Part shown: positions 16,201-25,683 of the stretch, one piece after another
Position numbering within the stretch: position 1 is the stretch's first letter
How the letters are laid out: every line of letters begins with the position of its first letter
Source: Pseudomonas entomophila
GTDB taxonomy: Bacteria; Pseudomonadota; Gammaproteobacteria; Pseudomonadales; Pseudomonadaceae
Direction of reading: 5' to 3'
Assembly (NCBI RefSeq): GCF_029193575.1
Contig: NZ_JARGCS010000056.1
Span: 124,001-188,000 of the forward strand
DNA length: 64,000 nt
Translations under genes and position numbers: made by a program
Notes under the pieces: model-generated
Told to the model about the DNA's origin: nothing
The model's input: the letters and a program-made list of their open reading frames with translations, nothing else
Database searches by the model: none

Positions 16201-17493
16201 TCAGGCGAACGGATGACGCAGCACGATGGTCTCGTTGCGGTCCGGGCCGGTGGAGATGATGTCGATCGGCGCGCCGATCAGCGTCTCGATGCGCTTGATG
16301 TAGGCACGCGCATTGGCCGGCAGTTCTTCCAGGGTCTTCACACCCACGGTCGACTCGCTCCAGCCCGGCATTTCTTCGTATACCGGCTCGAGGCCGATGT
16401 AGCTGTCGGCGTCGGAAGGCGCGTCGATGACCGCACCGTTCTCGTTCTTGTAGCCCACGCAGATGTTGATGGTCTCCAGGCCGTCCAGCACGTCCAGCTT
16501 GGTCAGGCAGATGCCCGAGATGCTGTTGACGTCGATGGCGCGACGCAGGATCACGGCATCGAACCAGCCGCAACGACGAGCACGGCCGGTGGTGGAACCG
16601 AACTCGTGGCCGCGCTTGGCCAGGGTGGCGCCGGTCTCGTCGAACAGCTCGGTCGGGAACGGGCCGGAGCCGACGCGGGTGGTGTAGGCCTTGGTGATAC
16701 CGAGGATGTAGTCCAGGTACATCGGGCCGACACCCGAACCAGTGGAGATGCCACCGGCGGTAGTGTTCGAGCTGGTGACGTACGGGTAGGTGCCGTGGTC
16801 GATGTCCAGCAGCGAACCCTGGGCGCCTTCGAACATGATGTCCTTGCCGGCGCGGCGCAGGTTGTGCAGCTCGGCGGTGACGTCGAGCATCATCGGTTTG
16901 AGCTGCTCGGCGTAGGCCATGCACTCATCCAGGGTCTGCTGGAAGTCGATAGCCGGCTCTTTGTAGTAATTGACCAGCTGGAAGTTGTGGTAGTCCAGCA
17001 GCTCGCCGAGCTTGGCGGCGAAACGCTCGCGGTGGAACAGGTCGCCCACGCGCAGGCCGCGGCGAGCGACCTTGTCTTCGTAGGCGGGGCCGATGCCGCG
17101 GCCGGTGGTGCCGATCTTGGCTTCGCCACGGGCTTTCTCGCGGGCCTGATCCAGGGCCACGTGGTAGGAAAGGATCAGCGGCGCGGCCGGGCTGATGCGC
17201 AGGCGCTCGCGCACCGGTACGCCCTTCTCTTCCAGCTTGGTGATTTCACGCATCAGGGCGTCCGGCGCGACGACCACGCCGTTGCCGATCAAGCACTGCA
17301 CGCCTTCGCGCAGGATGCCCGACGGAATCAGGTGCAGAACGGTCTTCTCACCGTTGATCACCAGGGTGTGACCTGCGTTGTGGCCACCTTGGTAGCGCAC
17401 TACGGCGGCAGCATGTTCGGTCAGCAGATCGACGATCTTGCCCTTGCCCTCATCACCCCATTGGGTGCCCAGGACGACGACATTCTTACCCAT
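16201..17493 (-). CDS. purA: Adenylosuccinate synthetase
   Basis: 430-residue GTP-dependent enzyme that joins IMP and aspartate, the first committed step to AMP. It begins MGKNVVVLGTQWGDEGKGK, containing the GDEGKGK P-loop (residues 13-19). The conserved SNTTAGG and GPFPTELFD segments are also seen. Length equals the E. coli protein within a few residues. ATG 17493 is chosen because the P-loop must lie about 12 residues from the start. It follows hisZ, which is closely related to the purine/histidine branch point, with a 57-bp gap. Confidence 0.98.
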   Translation of the reverse strand: MGKNVVVLGTQWGDEGKGKIVDLLTEHAAAVVRYQGGHNAGHTLVINGEKTVLHLIPSGILREGVQCLIGNGVVVAPDALMREITKLEEKGVPVRERLRISPAAPLILSYHVALDQAREKARGEAKIGTTGRGIGPAYEDKVARRGLRVGDLFHRERFAAKLGELLDYHNFQLVNYYKEPAIDFQQTLDECMAYAEQLKPMMLDVTAELHNLRRAGKDIMFEGAQGSLLDIDHGTYPYVTSSNTTAGGISTGSGVGPMYLDYILGITKAYTTRVGSGPFPTELFDETGATLAKRGHEFGSTTGRARRCGWFDAVILRRAIDVNSISGICLTKLDVLDGLETINICVGYKNENGAVIDAPSDADSYIGLEPVYEEMPGWSESTVGVKTLEELPANARAYIKRIETLIGAPIDIISTGPDRNETIVLRHPFA

Positions 17494-17550
17494 AACACTT
17501 GTCCTCATTCACGCAAACTTGGTTGCCGGCCATGCGCCGACGAGAAAATC

Positions 17551-18738
17551 TCATTGGGTCAGCGGCAGAACCTGCCAGCGCCCGTCTTGCTGAATCAATT
17601 GCCGATCACAATCCGCTTCGAGAGCAGCACTCAGCGGCTGGCCAGGCAGGGCCTGGACCACGCGCTGGCCCTCGGAACGCAACTGGCAGACCTGCTGCCA
17701 GAGTGCCGTATCACCGCTGTCGGGCATCCAGATCCCGCCGGCAGGCAACACGACCTCCGCTCGCCCCAGTGTGACCAGGGTCTTCAAATCCGTGGAGAAA
17801 CCAGTGGCCGGGCGCGCCCGGCCGAAGTCGGCGCCGATGTCGTCGTAGCGCCCACCCTGGGCGATCGACTGACCGACGCCCGGGACGAACACGGCGAACA
17901 CCACGCCGGTGTGGTAGTGGTAGCCGCGCAGCTCGCCCAGGTCGAAGTACAGCGGCAGGTCCGGGTAGCGCGCGGCCAGGCGGTCAGCGATTGCCAACAG
18001 GTCATCCAGTGCCGCGAGCACGCTGGCCGGGGCACGACCCAGGCGCACGCGCGCTTCGTTCAGCACTTCGCGACCACCGCACAGCTCGGTCAGGGCGCGC
18101 AGCATGCCGCCCAGGTCCTTCGGCAGGTCGGCGGTCAAGGCGAACACTTCGTCGCTGGCCTTGCGCTGCAAGGCGTCGAACAACTGCTGCTCGACGTCGC
18201 CAGACAGCCCGGCAGCGCGGGCCAGGCCGCGGTAGATGCCGACATGGCCGAGGTCCATGTGCACGTCCGGCACGTCGGCCAGTTGCAGCATGGCGAGCAT
18301 CAGGCTGATCACCTCGACGTCGCTGGTGGGGCTGGCATCGCCATACAGCTCGGCACCCAACTGGATCGGGCTGCGCGAGGTGGACAGCGCGCGTGGCTGG
18401 GCGTGCAGGACGCTACCGGCGTAGCACAGGCGGCTCGGGCCTTCGCGGCGCAAGGTGTGGGCGTCGATGCGCGCCACCTGCGGGGTGAAGTCGGCACGGA
18501 AGCCCATCAGGCGACCGGACTGCGGGTCGACCACCTTGAAGGTACGCAGGTCCAGGTCCTGGCCGGCACCGGTGAGCAGCGATTCCAGGTACTCGATATG
18601 CGGGGTCACGACCAGTTCGTAACCCCAACTCTGGAACAGGTCCAACACCTGGCGACGCGCGATCTCGATGCGCGCCGCCTCAGGTGGCAGTACTTCCTCG
18701 ATGCCATCTGGCAGAAGCCAGCGGTCTACCGTTGCCAT
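17551..18738 (-). CDS. hisZ: ATP phosphoribosyltransferase regulatory subunit HisZ
   Basis: 395-residue histidyl-tRNA synthetase paralogue that activates short-form HisG in the first step of histidine biosynthesis. The class II synthetase fold is recognisable: MATVDRWLLPDGIEEVLPPE at the start, motif 2-like region with FRADFTPQVARIDAH (about 79-93), and GGRYDDIGADFGRARPATGF (about 270-290). It lacks the anticodon-binding domain of HisS. ATG 18738 is preferred; the long upstream extension includes the terminator hairpin and is not coding. hisG is not in the window. Confidence 0.95.
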   Translation of the reverse strand: MATVDRWLLPDGIEEVLPPEAARIEIARRQVLDLFQSWGYELVVTPHIEYLESLLTGAGQDLDLRTFKVVDPQSGRLMGFRADFTPQVARIDAHTLRREGPSRLCYAGSVLHAQPRALSTSRSPIQLGAELYGDASPTSDVEVISLMLAMLQLADVPDVHMDLGHVGIYRGLARAAGLSGDVEQQLFDALQRKASDEVFALTADLPKDLGGMLRALTELCGGREVLNEARVRLGRAPASVLAALDDLLAIADRLAARYPDLPLYFDLGELRGYHYHTGVVFAVFVPGVGQSIAQGGRYDDIGADFGRARPATGFSTDLKTLVTLGRAEVVLPAGGIWMPDSGDTALWQQVCQLRSEGQRVVQALPGQPLSAALEADCDRQLIQQDGRWQVLPLTQ

Positions 18739-18894
18739 TACGCCATTTCCCCTTAGGTCCGGGCGGCCTGCCTGCGGGCGAGCCGTCTGTGAAGCAGGCA
18801 TTGGCGCACAACAGCAGGCAGCACTGATCCCAGCGCCACCGCCGTGCCAACACCCTCGAATTACACTGCGTCGTGGCCAATGAACCTTGCAGAC

Positions 18895-18921
18895 GCAAAA
18901 AAGCCGGGAATTTCCCGGCTG
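18895..18921 (-). terminator. Rho-independent terminator between hflC and hisZ
   Basis: Minus strand AGCCGGGAAATTCCCGGCT (18920-18902) followed directly by TTTTTTGCG. Classic intrinsic terminator for the hflKC transcript. Confidence 0.88.
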
Positions 18922-18954
18922 ACTCATCATACACCCGTTTTCGTCCGGGATGCA

Positions 18955-18985
18955 CCCCGCCGGGCATTTTAGCTGCCCGGCGGGG
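18955..18985 (-). terminator. GC-rich hairpin just after hflC
   Basis: CCCCGCCGGGCA / TGCCCGGCGGGG, 12-bp perfect stem, 8 bases beyond the hflC stop. It lacks a long U-tract and may be a 3' stabiliser in tandem with the terminator at 18895-18921. Confidence 0.6.
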
Positions 18986-18993
18986 TGGTCCGG

Positions 18994-19863
18994 TTACGGC
19001 TTGCTCTTGTCCAGGAAGCGGAAGAACTCGTTCTTCGGATCCAGGACCAGCACGTCGCTCTTGCTGGAGAAGCTCTCGCGGTACGCCAACAGGCTGCGGT
19101 AGAACGTGAAGAAGTCCGCGTCCTGGCCATAGGCCTTGGCGTAGATGGAGGCCGCCTGGGCGTCGCCATCACCGCGGGTTTCCTCGGCTTCTCGGTAAGC
19201 TTCGGCCAACAGTACACGGCGCTGGCGGTCGGCATCGGCGCGGATACCCTCGGCCAGCTCGTTACCCTTGGCGCGGTGCTCGCGGGCCTCACGCTCACGC
19301 TCGGTGCTCATGCGGTCGAACACGCTGCGGTTGACTTCCTTCGGCAGGTCAATGGCCTTGACGCGCACATCGATGACCTCGATGCCCAGCTCGTTGCTGG
19401 CCATGCGGTTCAGCGAAGCGGTGATGTCGGCCATCAGCGCGTCACGTTCACCGGAGACCACCTCGTGCAGGGTGCGTTTACCGAACTGGTCACGCAGGCC
19501 GCTTTCCAGACGACGCGACAAGCGCTCGTCGGCGATCTGCTTCATGCCCGAGGTCGCGGTGTAGAAGCGCTCGGCATCTTTGACCCGCCACTTGGCGTAG
19601 GCATCGACCATCACCGCTTTCTTTTCCAGGGTCAGGAAGCGCTGGGTCGGGGCGTCCAGGGTCATCAGGCGAGCGTCGAACTTGCGCACCTGGTTGACGT
19701 ACGGGACCTTCACATGCAAGCCCGGCTGGACATCCGCCTGGACCACACGGCCGAATTGCAGCAATACCGCGCGCTCGGTCTGGGACACGATGTAGAAGCA
19801 GTTCCAGGCCACGACGGCCAGCACCACGGCGGCGATCAGGGCGATCAGCGATTTATTGCTCAT
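18994..19863 (-). CDS. hflC: Protease modulator HflC
   Basis: 289-residue SPFH/band-7 protein with an N-terminal membrane anchor (about 6-24) and the bulk in the periplasm. With HflK it forms a large cage around the FtsH protease and restrains it. Conserved SPFH core LLQFGRVVQADVQPGLHVKV and the helical KGNELAEGIRADADRQR segment are visible. Its ATG shares one base with the hflK stop (TGATG), so synthesis of the two subunits is coupled. Confidence 0.97.
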   Translation of the reverse strand: MSNKSLIALIAAVVLAVVAWNCFYIVSQTERAVLLQFGRVVQADVQPGLHVKVPYVNQVRKFDARLMTLDAPTQRFLTLEKKAVMVDAYAKWRVKDAERFYTATSGMKQIADERLSRRLESGLRDQFGKRTLHEVVSGERDALMADITASLNRMASNELGIEVIDVRVKAIDLPKEVNRSVFDRMSTEREREAREHRAKGNELAEGIRADADRQRRVLLAEAYREAEETRGDGDAQAASIYAKAYGQDADFFTFYRSLLAYRESFSSKSDVLVLDPKNEFFRFLDKSKP

Positions 19864-21044
19864 CAGCGGCTCTCCCTAGAACGCAGCGGCTGTTGTTGCT
19901 GTTGCAGGTCCTGCACGGCACGCGCGGCAGCGTCATTGACCGACGGCGACACACTGCTGACCGACGCTGCGCTGTTGCGGCTGCCTTCGACCATCTTGTC
20001 CAGTGGCAGGTAGAGCAGGTTGTTCTGCCCGTCCTTGGTGGCCACCATGACCTTGCTGGTGTTGCTGTACACCTCTTGCATGGTCTCCAGGTACAGGCGC
20101 TGACGGGTGACGTCAGGGGCCTTGCGGTACTCGGCAACCAGTTTGGTGAAGCGGTCGGCCTCACCCTTGGCGCGGGCGATCACTTCATCACGGTAGCCAT
20201 TGGCGTCCTCGATGATGCGCTGGGCCTGGCCACGGGCTTCGGGCACCACGCCATTGGCGTAGGACTCGGCCTGGTTGCGCGCACGCTGCTCGTCTTCACG
20301 GGCACGGATCACGTCGTCGAAGGCTTCCTGCACTTCACGCGGGGCTGCCGCGCTCTGCACGTTGACCTGGGTGACGGTGATACCCGTGCGGTAGGTGTCG
20401 AGGAAGCGCTGCAGGCGTTCGCGGATATCCACGGCCATCTGCTCACGGCCCTCGGTCAGCACCTGGTCCATCGAGGTGGAACCCACGACGTGGCGCAGGG
20501 CGCTGTCGGTGGCATGCTGCAGGCTGACTTCCGGCTGGTCGACGTTGAGGATGAAATCCTGCAGGTTGCTGATCTTGTACTGCACGGTCAGCGGCACCTC
20601 GACGATGTTCTCGTCCTCGGTGAGCATCTGGCCCTGCTTGGTATAAGCACGCTCGCGCGTGACGTTTTCCATGTACTTGCGGTCGATCGGCGGGAAGTAG
20701 ATGTTCAGGCCGGGGCCGACGGTCTCGTAGTACTTGCCGAAGCGCAGCACCACGGCCTGCTCCTGCTCGTCGACGACGTACACGGCGCTGTACAGCCAGA
20801 TAGCCGCGAGCACGGCCAGGCCAATGCCCAGCAGGCCATAGCCACCGCCCTTGCCGATGTTGCGGTCACCACTGCCACCGCGTTTCTTGCCACTGCCGAA
20901 CATGCCGTTCAGGCTGTCCTGCAGCTTGCGGAAGGCCTCGTCGAGATCCGGTGGACCTTTCTTGTCGCCACCACCACCGCCACCGCGGCGGCCGCCCCAG
21001 GGATCCTGATTGTTCGAGTTGCCACCCGGCTCATTCCAAGCCAT
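19863..21044 (-). CDS. hflK: FtsH protease activity modulator HflK
   Basis: 393-residue SPFH/band-7 partner of HflC. The cytoplasmic N-terminus is Gly/Asn-rich (GGNSNNQDPWGGRRGGGGGG), followed by one TM (about 70-90), the SPFH domain with VVLRFGKYYETVGPGLNIY, and a C-terminal coiled coil and Gln-rich tail (LQQQQQPLRSRESR). ATG 21044 (MAWNEPGG) matches the family start; upstream in-frame codons lack conservation. Cotranscribed with hflC. Confidence 0.97.
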   Translation of the reverse strand: MAWNEPGGNSNNQDPWGGRRGGGGGGDKKGPPDLDEAFRKLQDSLNGMFGSGKKRGGSGDRNIGKGGGYGLLGIGLAVLAAIWLYSAVYVVDEQEQAVVLRFGKYYETVGPGLNIYFPPIDRKYMENVTRERAYTKQGQMLTEDENIVEVPLTVQYKISNLQDFILNVDQPEVSLQHATDSALRHVVGSTSMDQVLTEGREQMAVDIRERLQRFLDTYRTGITVTQVNVQSAAAPREVQEAFDDVIRAREDEQRARNQAESYANGVVPEARGQAQRIIEDANGYRDEVIARAKGEADRFTKLVAEYRKAPDVTRQRLYLETMQEVYSNTSKVMVATKDGQNNLLYLPLDKMVEGSRNSAASVSSVSPSVNDAAARAVQDLQQQQQPLRSRESR

Positions 21045-21140
21045 AGCGCTCTCCATCTGATAAAGCAAAGACGCGCCCACGGCGCGCCGTCCAATGCTAC
21101 AGAATGCCTGTCATAGTCGCCCGGCGACCTCGCTGGGCAT

Positions 21141-22442
21141 TTATTGCAAAGTGTGTTGCTCAATGAACACGTGCGGCTCAAGGCCTTCACGACTGACCAG
21201 GCGATTCAGTTCGACCTGGGGCAGACGCAGGCTCAAGAGGCTGCAACCCTCTTCATCGTGCGCTTCGCCTTGCACTGCGCCGAGCGCAAAGAATTGCGCG
21301 CGCAGGCGGGCAAATCGCTGTTCAAGGCGCAAGGTTCCGACAAACAGGTCATCCCCCAGCAACTCGGCAATCGCCTGGCCGACCAGCTCCAGACCACGTC
21401 CATCACGCGCCGATACCCAGACCCGCTGCGGCTTGCCATCGGCATCGCGCTGGATCTGCGGCTCGACATCTTCGAGCAGGTCGAGTTTGTTATAGACCTC
21501 GAGGATCGGCAAGCCTTCGGCACCGATCTCGCCCAGTACCGCCAACACTTGCTCGATCTGCTCCATGCGCTCCGGCTCATGGGCGTCGATCACATGCAGC
21601 AGCAGGTCGGAGTTGCTCGACTCTTCGAGCGTAGCGCGAAACGCCTCGACCAGCTTGTGTGGCAGGTGACGAATGAAACCCACGGTGTCGGCCAGCACGA
21701 TCGGCCCGAGGTCGCTCAGTTCGAGCCGGCGCAAGGTCGGGTCGAGGGTGGCGAACAACTGGTCAGCAGCGTAGACGTCGGACTGGGTCAGGGCGTTGAA
21801 CAGGGTGGACTTGCCGGCGTTGGTATAGCCCACCAGCGAGACCGACGGGATGTCGGCGCGCTTGCGCCCCCGACGCGCCTGCTCGCGCTGGCTGCGCACC
21901 TTTTCCAGGCGTGCCTTGATCTGGCGCAGGCGCACCCGCAGCAGGCGGCGGTCGGTTTCCAACTGGGTTTCACCCGGGCCGCGCAGGCCGATACCGCCTT
22001 TCTGCCGCTCAAGGTGGGTCCAGCCGCGCACGAGTCGCGTGCTCATGTGTTCGAGCTGGGCCAGCTCGACCTGCAGCTTGCCTTCATGGGTACGCGCCCG
22101 CTGGGCGAAGATGTCGAGGATCAAACCGGTGCGGTCAAGCACGCGACACTCGAAGACACGCTCGAGGTTACGTTCCTGACTGGGGGTGAGGGTGTGATTG
22201 AAGATCACCAGGTCGGCTTCTTCAGCCTTGACCAGGTCACGCAGCTCCTCGACCTTGCCGCTGCCGATAAGGAACTTGGCCGTAGGCTGGTGCCGTGCCA
22301 CTGTGGCCAGGTAGACGATGTCCGCTCCGGCCGACAGTGCCAGCTCCTGAAACTCCTGCGGGTCTTCGCGCGCCTCAGGGTTCTGACCTTCCAAGTGAAC
22401 GAGCAACGCCCGTTCACCACCACCGTGGCGCTCAAAGAACAA
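21141..22442 (-). CDS. hflX: GTPase HflX
   Basis: 433-residue OBG-HflX-family GTPase that binds the 50S E-site and rescues stalled or heat-damaged ribosomes. The N-terminal HflX domain is at about 10-190, including the glycine-rich IGLRGPGETQLETD (151-164). The G domain has G1 GYTNAGKS (205-212), G3 DTVGF (252-256) and G4 NKLD (318-321). The start is TTG 22442: AGGAG lies six bases upstream, between the hfq stop and this codon, and no ATG occurs before the conserved region. It follows hfq by 14 bases. Confidence 0.96.
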   Translation of the reverse strand: MFFERHGGGERALLVHLEGQNPEAREDPQEFQELALSAGADIVYLATVARHQPTAKFLIGSGKVEELRDLVKAEEADLVIFNHTLTPSQERNLERVFECRVLDRTGLILDIFAQRARTHEGKLQVELAQLEHMSTRLVRGWTHLERQKGGIGLRGPGETQLETDRRLLRVRLRQIKARLEKVRSQREQARRGRKRADIPSVSLVGYTNAGKSTLFNALTQSDVYAADQLFATLDPTLRRLELSDLGPIVLADTVGFIRHLPHKLVEAFRATLEESSNSDLLLHVIDAHEPERMEQIEQVLAVLGEIGAEGLPILEVYNKLDLLEDVEPQIQRDADGKPQRVWVSARDGRGLELVGQAIAELLGDDLFVGTLRLEQRFARLRAQFFALGAVQGEAHDEEGCSLLSLRLPQVELNRLVSREGLEPHVFIEQHTLQ

Positions 22443-22456
22443 TGCAGGCTCCTAAC

Positions 22457-22714
22457 TCAGGCGTTGCCTGGCTCGCTGTCGCCGTGATCGGAATCGGACA
22501 TTTGCAGGCGAACCGGACGGGCAGGAACAACAGTCGAAATAGCGTGCTTGTAGACCATCTGGCTGACAGTGTTCTTCAGCAGCACGACGAACTGGTCGAA
22601 GGATTCGATCTGGCCCTGCAACTTGATCCCGTTAACCAGGTAGATGGAAACCGGAACCTTCTCTTTTCTCAAGGTGTTCAAGTAAGGGTCTTGTAGCGAA
22701 TGCCCTTTTGACAT
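22457..22714 (-). CDS. hfq: RNA chaperone Hfq
   Basis: 85-residue Hfq. The Sm1 motif (IYLVNGIKLQGQIESFDQFVV) and Sm2 motif (YKHAISTVVP) are intact. N-terminal Gln8 and the distal, proximal and rim residues of the family are present. The C-terminal tail is short and acidic (SDSDHGDSEPGNA), as usual in pseudomonads. It assembles a hexamer that pairs sRNAs with mRNAs and, in Pseudomonas, acts with Crc in catabolite repression. ATG 22714 follows an AGGAG SD and an AT-rich 94-bp gap after miaA that probably contains a promoter. Confidence 0.98.
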   Translation of the reverse strand: MSKGHSLQDPYLNTLRKEKVPVSIYLVNGIKLQGQIESFDQFVVLLKNTVSQMVYKHAISTVVPARPVRLQMSDSDHGDSEPGNA

Positions 22715-22808
22715 ATGCCGCACTCCTGTAAGGATAAATAGTAGAAAAACAGTAAAAATCGATAGATTCAGCCGCCCAATCGCAAGAATAGACGGCAAAT
22801 GCAGGGAC

Positions 22809-23780
22809 TCAGCTCAATATGGAGACGGCGCCCAGGTATTTCAAGGTGCGGGACAGATTGTCGCAGGCCAGGCTGTCCAGCCAGTGTACGTCGGGCCAGC
22901 CGCGCAACCAGGTGAATTGCCGTTTCGCCAATTGGCGTGTGGCAATGATACCGCGCTCACGCATCTGCTCGGCGCTCAACTTGCCGTCCAGATGATCCCA
23001 GACCTGTCGATACCCCACTGCCCGTATAGACGGCAGCCCCGCATGCAAGTCACTTCTGGCTCGCAACCCTCGGACCTCGTCAACGAAGCCCTGTTCCAGC
23101 ATTTGCGAGAATCGTAGCGCAATTCGCTCGTGCAAAATGTGACGATCTGTAGGCGCAATCGCCAAACTGGCCACAGTATAGGGGAAATGTCCGCTTGCGC
23201 CTGCGCCTGAACCGTGACTTTCCGTGAATTGACGCTGGCGGTGCGCGGTCATGCTTTCACCACTCACCCGGTAGACCTCCAGGGCGCGGATCAGCCGCTG
23301 CGGATCGTTGGGGTGGATGCGCGCGGCCGACTCCGGGTCGACCTCGGCCAACTGCCGATGCAATTCGCCCAACCCCAGTGCGCGGGCCTGGGCCTCCAGC
23401 TCGGCGCGCACCACAGGGTCGGCCGCCGGCATATCGGCCAGGCCATCGAGCAATGCCTTGTAATACAGCATGGTGCCGCCGACCAGCAACGGGATGTTGC
23501 CACGCGCGCTGATCTCGGCCATCGCCGCCAGGGCGTCAGTGCAGAACTGCGCCGCGGAATAGCTCTCGGCCGGATCCAGGATGTCGATCAGCCGGTGCGG
23601 GTGCGCCGCCAACACTGCCTTGGAGGGTTTGGCGGAGCCGATGTCCATGCCGCGGTAGACCAGCGCCGAATCGACGCTGACCAACTCGCACGGCAGCACC
23701 CGGGTCAGCTCGATGGCCAGGTCGGTCTTGCCGGCCGCCGTCGGGCCCATGAGAAATATCGCTGGGGGCTTGCCGCTCAT
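22809..23780 (-). CDS. miaA: tRNA dimethylallyltransferase MiaA
   Basis: 323-residue enzyme that transfers a dimethylallyl group to N6 of A37 in tRNAs reading UNN codons. P-loop MGPTAAGKT is at 11-19; DSALVYRGMDIGSAKPS (about 38-54) and LVGGTMLYYKALLDGL follow, all standard for MiaA. ATG 23780 is directly upstream of the conserved start. The gene follows mutL by one base and precedes hfq, the conserved mutL-miaA-hfq order. Confidence 0.97.
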   Translation of the reverse strand: MSGKPPAIFLMGPTAAGKTDLAIELTRVLPCELVSVDSALVYRGMDIGSAKPSKAVLAAHPHRLIDILDPAESYSAAQFCTDALAAMAEISARGNIPLLVGGTMLYYKALLDGLADMPAADPVVRAELEAQARALGLGELHRQLAEVDPESAARIHPNDPQRLIRALEVYRVSGESMTAHRQRQFTESHGSGAGASGHFPYTVASLAIAPTDRHILHERIALRFSQMLEQGFVDEVRGLRARSDLHAGLPSIRAVGYRQVWDHLDGKLSAEQMRERGIIATRQLAKRQFTWLRGWPDVHWLDSLACDNLSRTLKYLGAVSILS

Positions 23781-23781
23781 T

Positions 23782-25683
23782 TCATCGACCGCGCAGGAAG
23801 AGTTTGTCCAGGTCATCCAGGCCCATCTGGGTCCAGGTCGGACGGCCGTGGTTGCACTGGCCGCTGCGCTCGGTGTTTTCCATGTCACGCAGCAGTGCGT
23901 TCATCTCGGGGATGGCCAGGCGCCGGTTGGCGCGCACCGCGCCGTGGCAGGCCATGGTGCCGAGCAATTCGTTGAGGTGCGCCTGGATGCGGTCGCTGGT
24001 GCCGTATTCCATCAGGTCGGCGAGCACATCCTGCACCAGGCGATTGGCCTCGGCCTGTTTGAGCAGCGCCGGGATCTGCCGGATGGCCAGGGTTTCCGGG
24101 CCCAGCCGCTGGAGTTCGAAGCCCAGGCGCTGGAACCATTGGGCGTGCTCCTCGGCACAATCCGCCTCGCGCTGGCTCAGCGCCAGCGACTCGGGCACCA
24201 GCAGCGGCTGACCGCTCAAGCCCTCACTGGCCATCGCCACCTTGAGCCGCTCGTACATGATCCGCTCGTGGGCCGCGTGCATGTCCACCAGCACCAAGCC
24301 CACAGCGTTCTCGGCCAGGATATAGATGCCCTTGAGCTGCGCCAGCGCGTAACCCAGCGGCGGAATGTCGCCCTGGCTTTCCGGCAGCGGCGCGGGCGCC
24401 GCCGTACCGTTGTTCAGCGGCGCGAAGAACTCTCGGTATACCGCCTGGGCCTCGGCCGCCGGCACCGGTTGCGACGGCCGCGGGGTGTATTGGTATTGGT
24501 AGCCGGCACCAGCGCCACTGGAGGAAAACGCCCCACGCTGTTCGGCCTGGGGCTGTTCGAGCACCGGCGTGGCCAGGCGCATCTCGCCCTGGGGGCCGAA
24601 CTCGCCGGCCTGCTGGCCGCTGGGGCGGACGATTTCGGTGGCAGCGGCGGGAGCGGCCAGTTGGTCTTCCGGGCGGACATCGGCCAGGGCGCGGTGCAGG
24701 GTGCCGTAGAGGAAGTCGTGGACCATGCGCCCTTCGCGGAAGCGCACCTCGTGCTTGGTCGGGTGGACGTTGACGTCAACGCCGTTGGGCTCGAGTTCCA
24801 GGAACAGCACGAAGGTCGGGTGCCGGCCATTGAACAGCACGTCGCGGTAGGCCTGGCGCACCGCGTGGGCAACCAGCTTGTCGCGCACCGCGCGGCCATT
24901 GACGAAGAAGTACTGCAAATCGGCCTGGCTGCGCGAAAAGGTCGGCAGACCGACCCACCCCCACAGGCGCAGGCCGTTGCGCTCGACATCGATGGGCAGC
25001 GCCTGCTCCAGGAAGCCCGGCCCGCAGATCGCGCCGACCCGCCGTGCGCGAGCCATTTCGTCCGGCGCCTCGTGCAGGCTGAGAATGCTCTTGCCGTTGT
25101 GCCGCAGGTGGAAGCCCACGTCGAAACGCGCCAGCGCCAGGCGCCGGATCACTTCCTGGAGGTGGTCGAATTCGGTCTTCTCGGCCTTGAGGAACTTGCG
25201 CCGGGCCGGAGTGTTGAAGAACAGGTCGCGCACCTCGACCGAGGTGCCGACCGGGTGGGCGGCCGGCTGCACCCGGGGGGTCATGTCGCGGCCTTCGGTC
25301 TCCACTTGCCAGGCCTCGGAGGCTGAGGCGGTGCGCGAGGTGAGGGTCAGGCGCGCCACCGAGCTGATCGAGGCCAGGGCCTCGCCACGAAAGCCCAGGC
25401 TCAGCACACCTTCGAGGTCTTCCAGCTCGCGAATCTTGCTGGTGGCATGACGCGCCAGGGCCAGCGGCAGGTCGTCGGCGGCGATGCCGCCGCCGTCATC
25501 CCGCACCCGCAGCAGCTTGACCCCGCCCTGCTCGACTTCCACATCGATGCGCTTGGCGCCGGAATCGAGGCTGTTCTCCAACAGTTCCTTGGCCACCGAA
25601 GCCGGGCGCTCGACCACCTCGCCCGCGGCGATCTGGTTGGCCAGCCGAGGGCTGAGCAACTGGATCCGCGAACCGCCGCTCAT
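23782..25683 (-). CDS. mutL: DNA mismatch repair protein MutL
   Basis: 633-residue MutL. The N-terminal GHKL ATPase contains KELLENSLD (32-40), DDGGGI (62-67) and GFRGEAL (about 97-103). After a variable Pro/Ala/Gln-rich linker (about 340-430) the C-terminal dimerisation domain carries DMHAAHERIMYE, matching the DQHAX2EX4E endonuclease motif except Met for Gln. This fits a nicking MutL, as expected in a genus without MutH. Its ATG overlaps the amiB stop (ATGA). Confidence 0.97.
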   Translation of the reverse strand: MSGGSRIQLLSPRLANQIAAGEVVERPASVAKELLENSLDSGAKRIDVEVEQGGVKLLRVRDDGGGIAADDLPLALARHATSKIRELEDLEGVLSLGFRGEALASISSVARLTLTSRTASASEAWQVETEGRDMTPRVQPAAHPVGTSVEVRDLFFNTPARRKFLKAEKTEFDHLQEVIRRLALARFDVGFHLRHNGKSILSLHEAPDEMARARRVGAICGPGFLEQALPIDVERNGLRLWGWVGLPTFSRSQADLQYFFVNGRAVRDKLVAHAVRQAYRDVLFNGRHPTFVLFLELEPNGVDVNVHPTKHEVRFREGRMVHDFLYGTLHRALADVRPEDQLAAPAAATEIVRPSGQQAGEFGPQGEMRLATPVLEQPQAEQRGAFSSSGAGAGYQYQYTPRPSQPVPAAEAQAVYREFFAPLNNGTAAPAPLPESQGDIPPLGYALAQLKGIYILAENAVGLVLVDMHAAHERIMYERLKVAMASEGLSGQPLLVPESLALSQREADCAEEHAQWFQRLGFELQRLGPETLAIRQIPALLKQAEANRLVQDVLADLMEYGTSDRIQAHLNELLGTMACHGAVRANRRLAIPEMNALLRDMENTERSGQCNHGRPTWTQMGLDDLDKLFLRGR

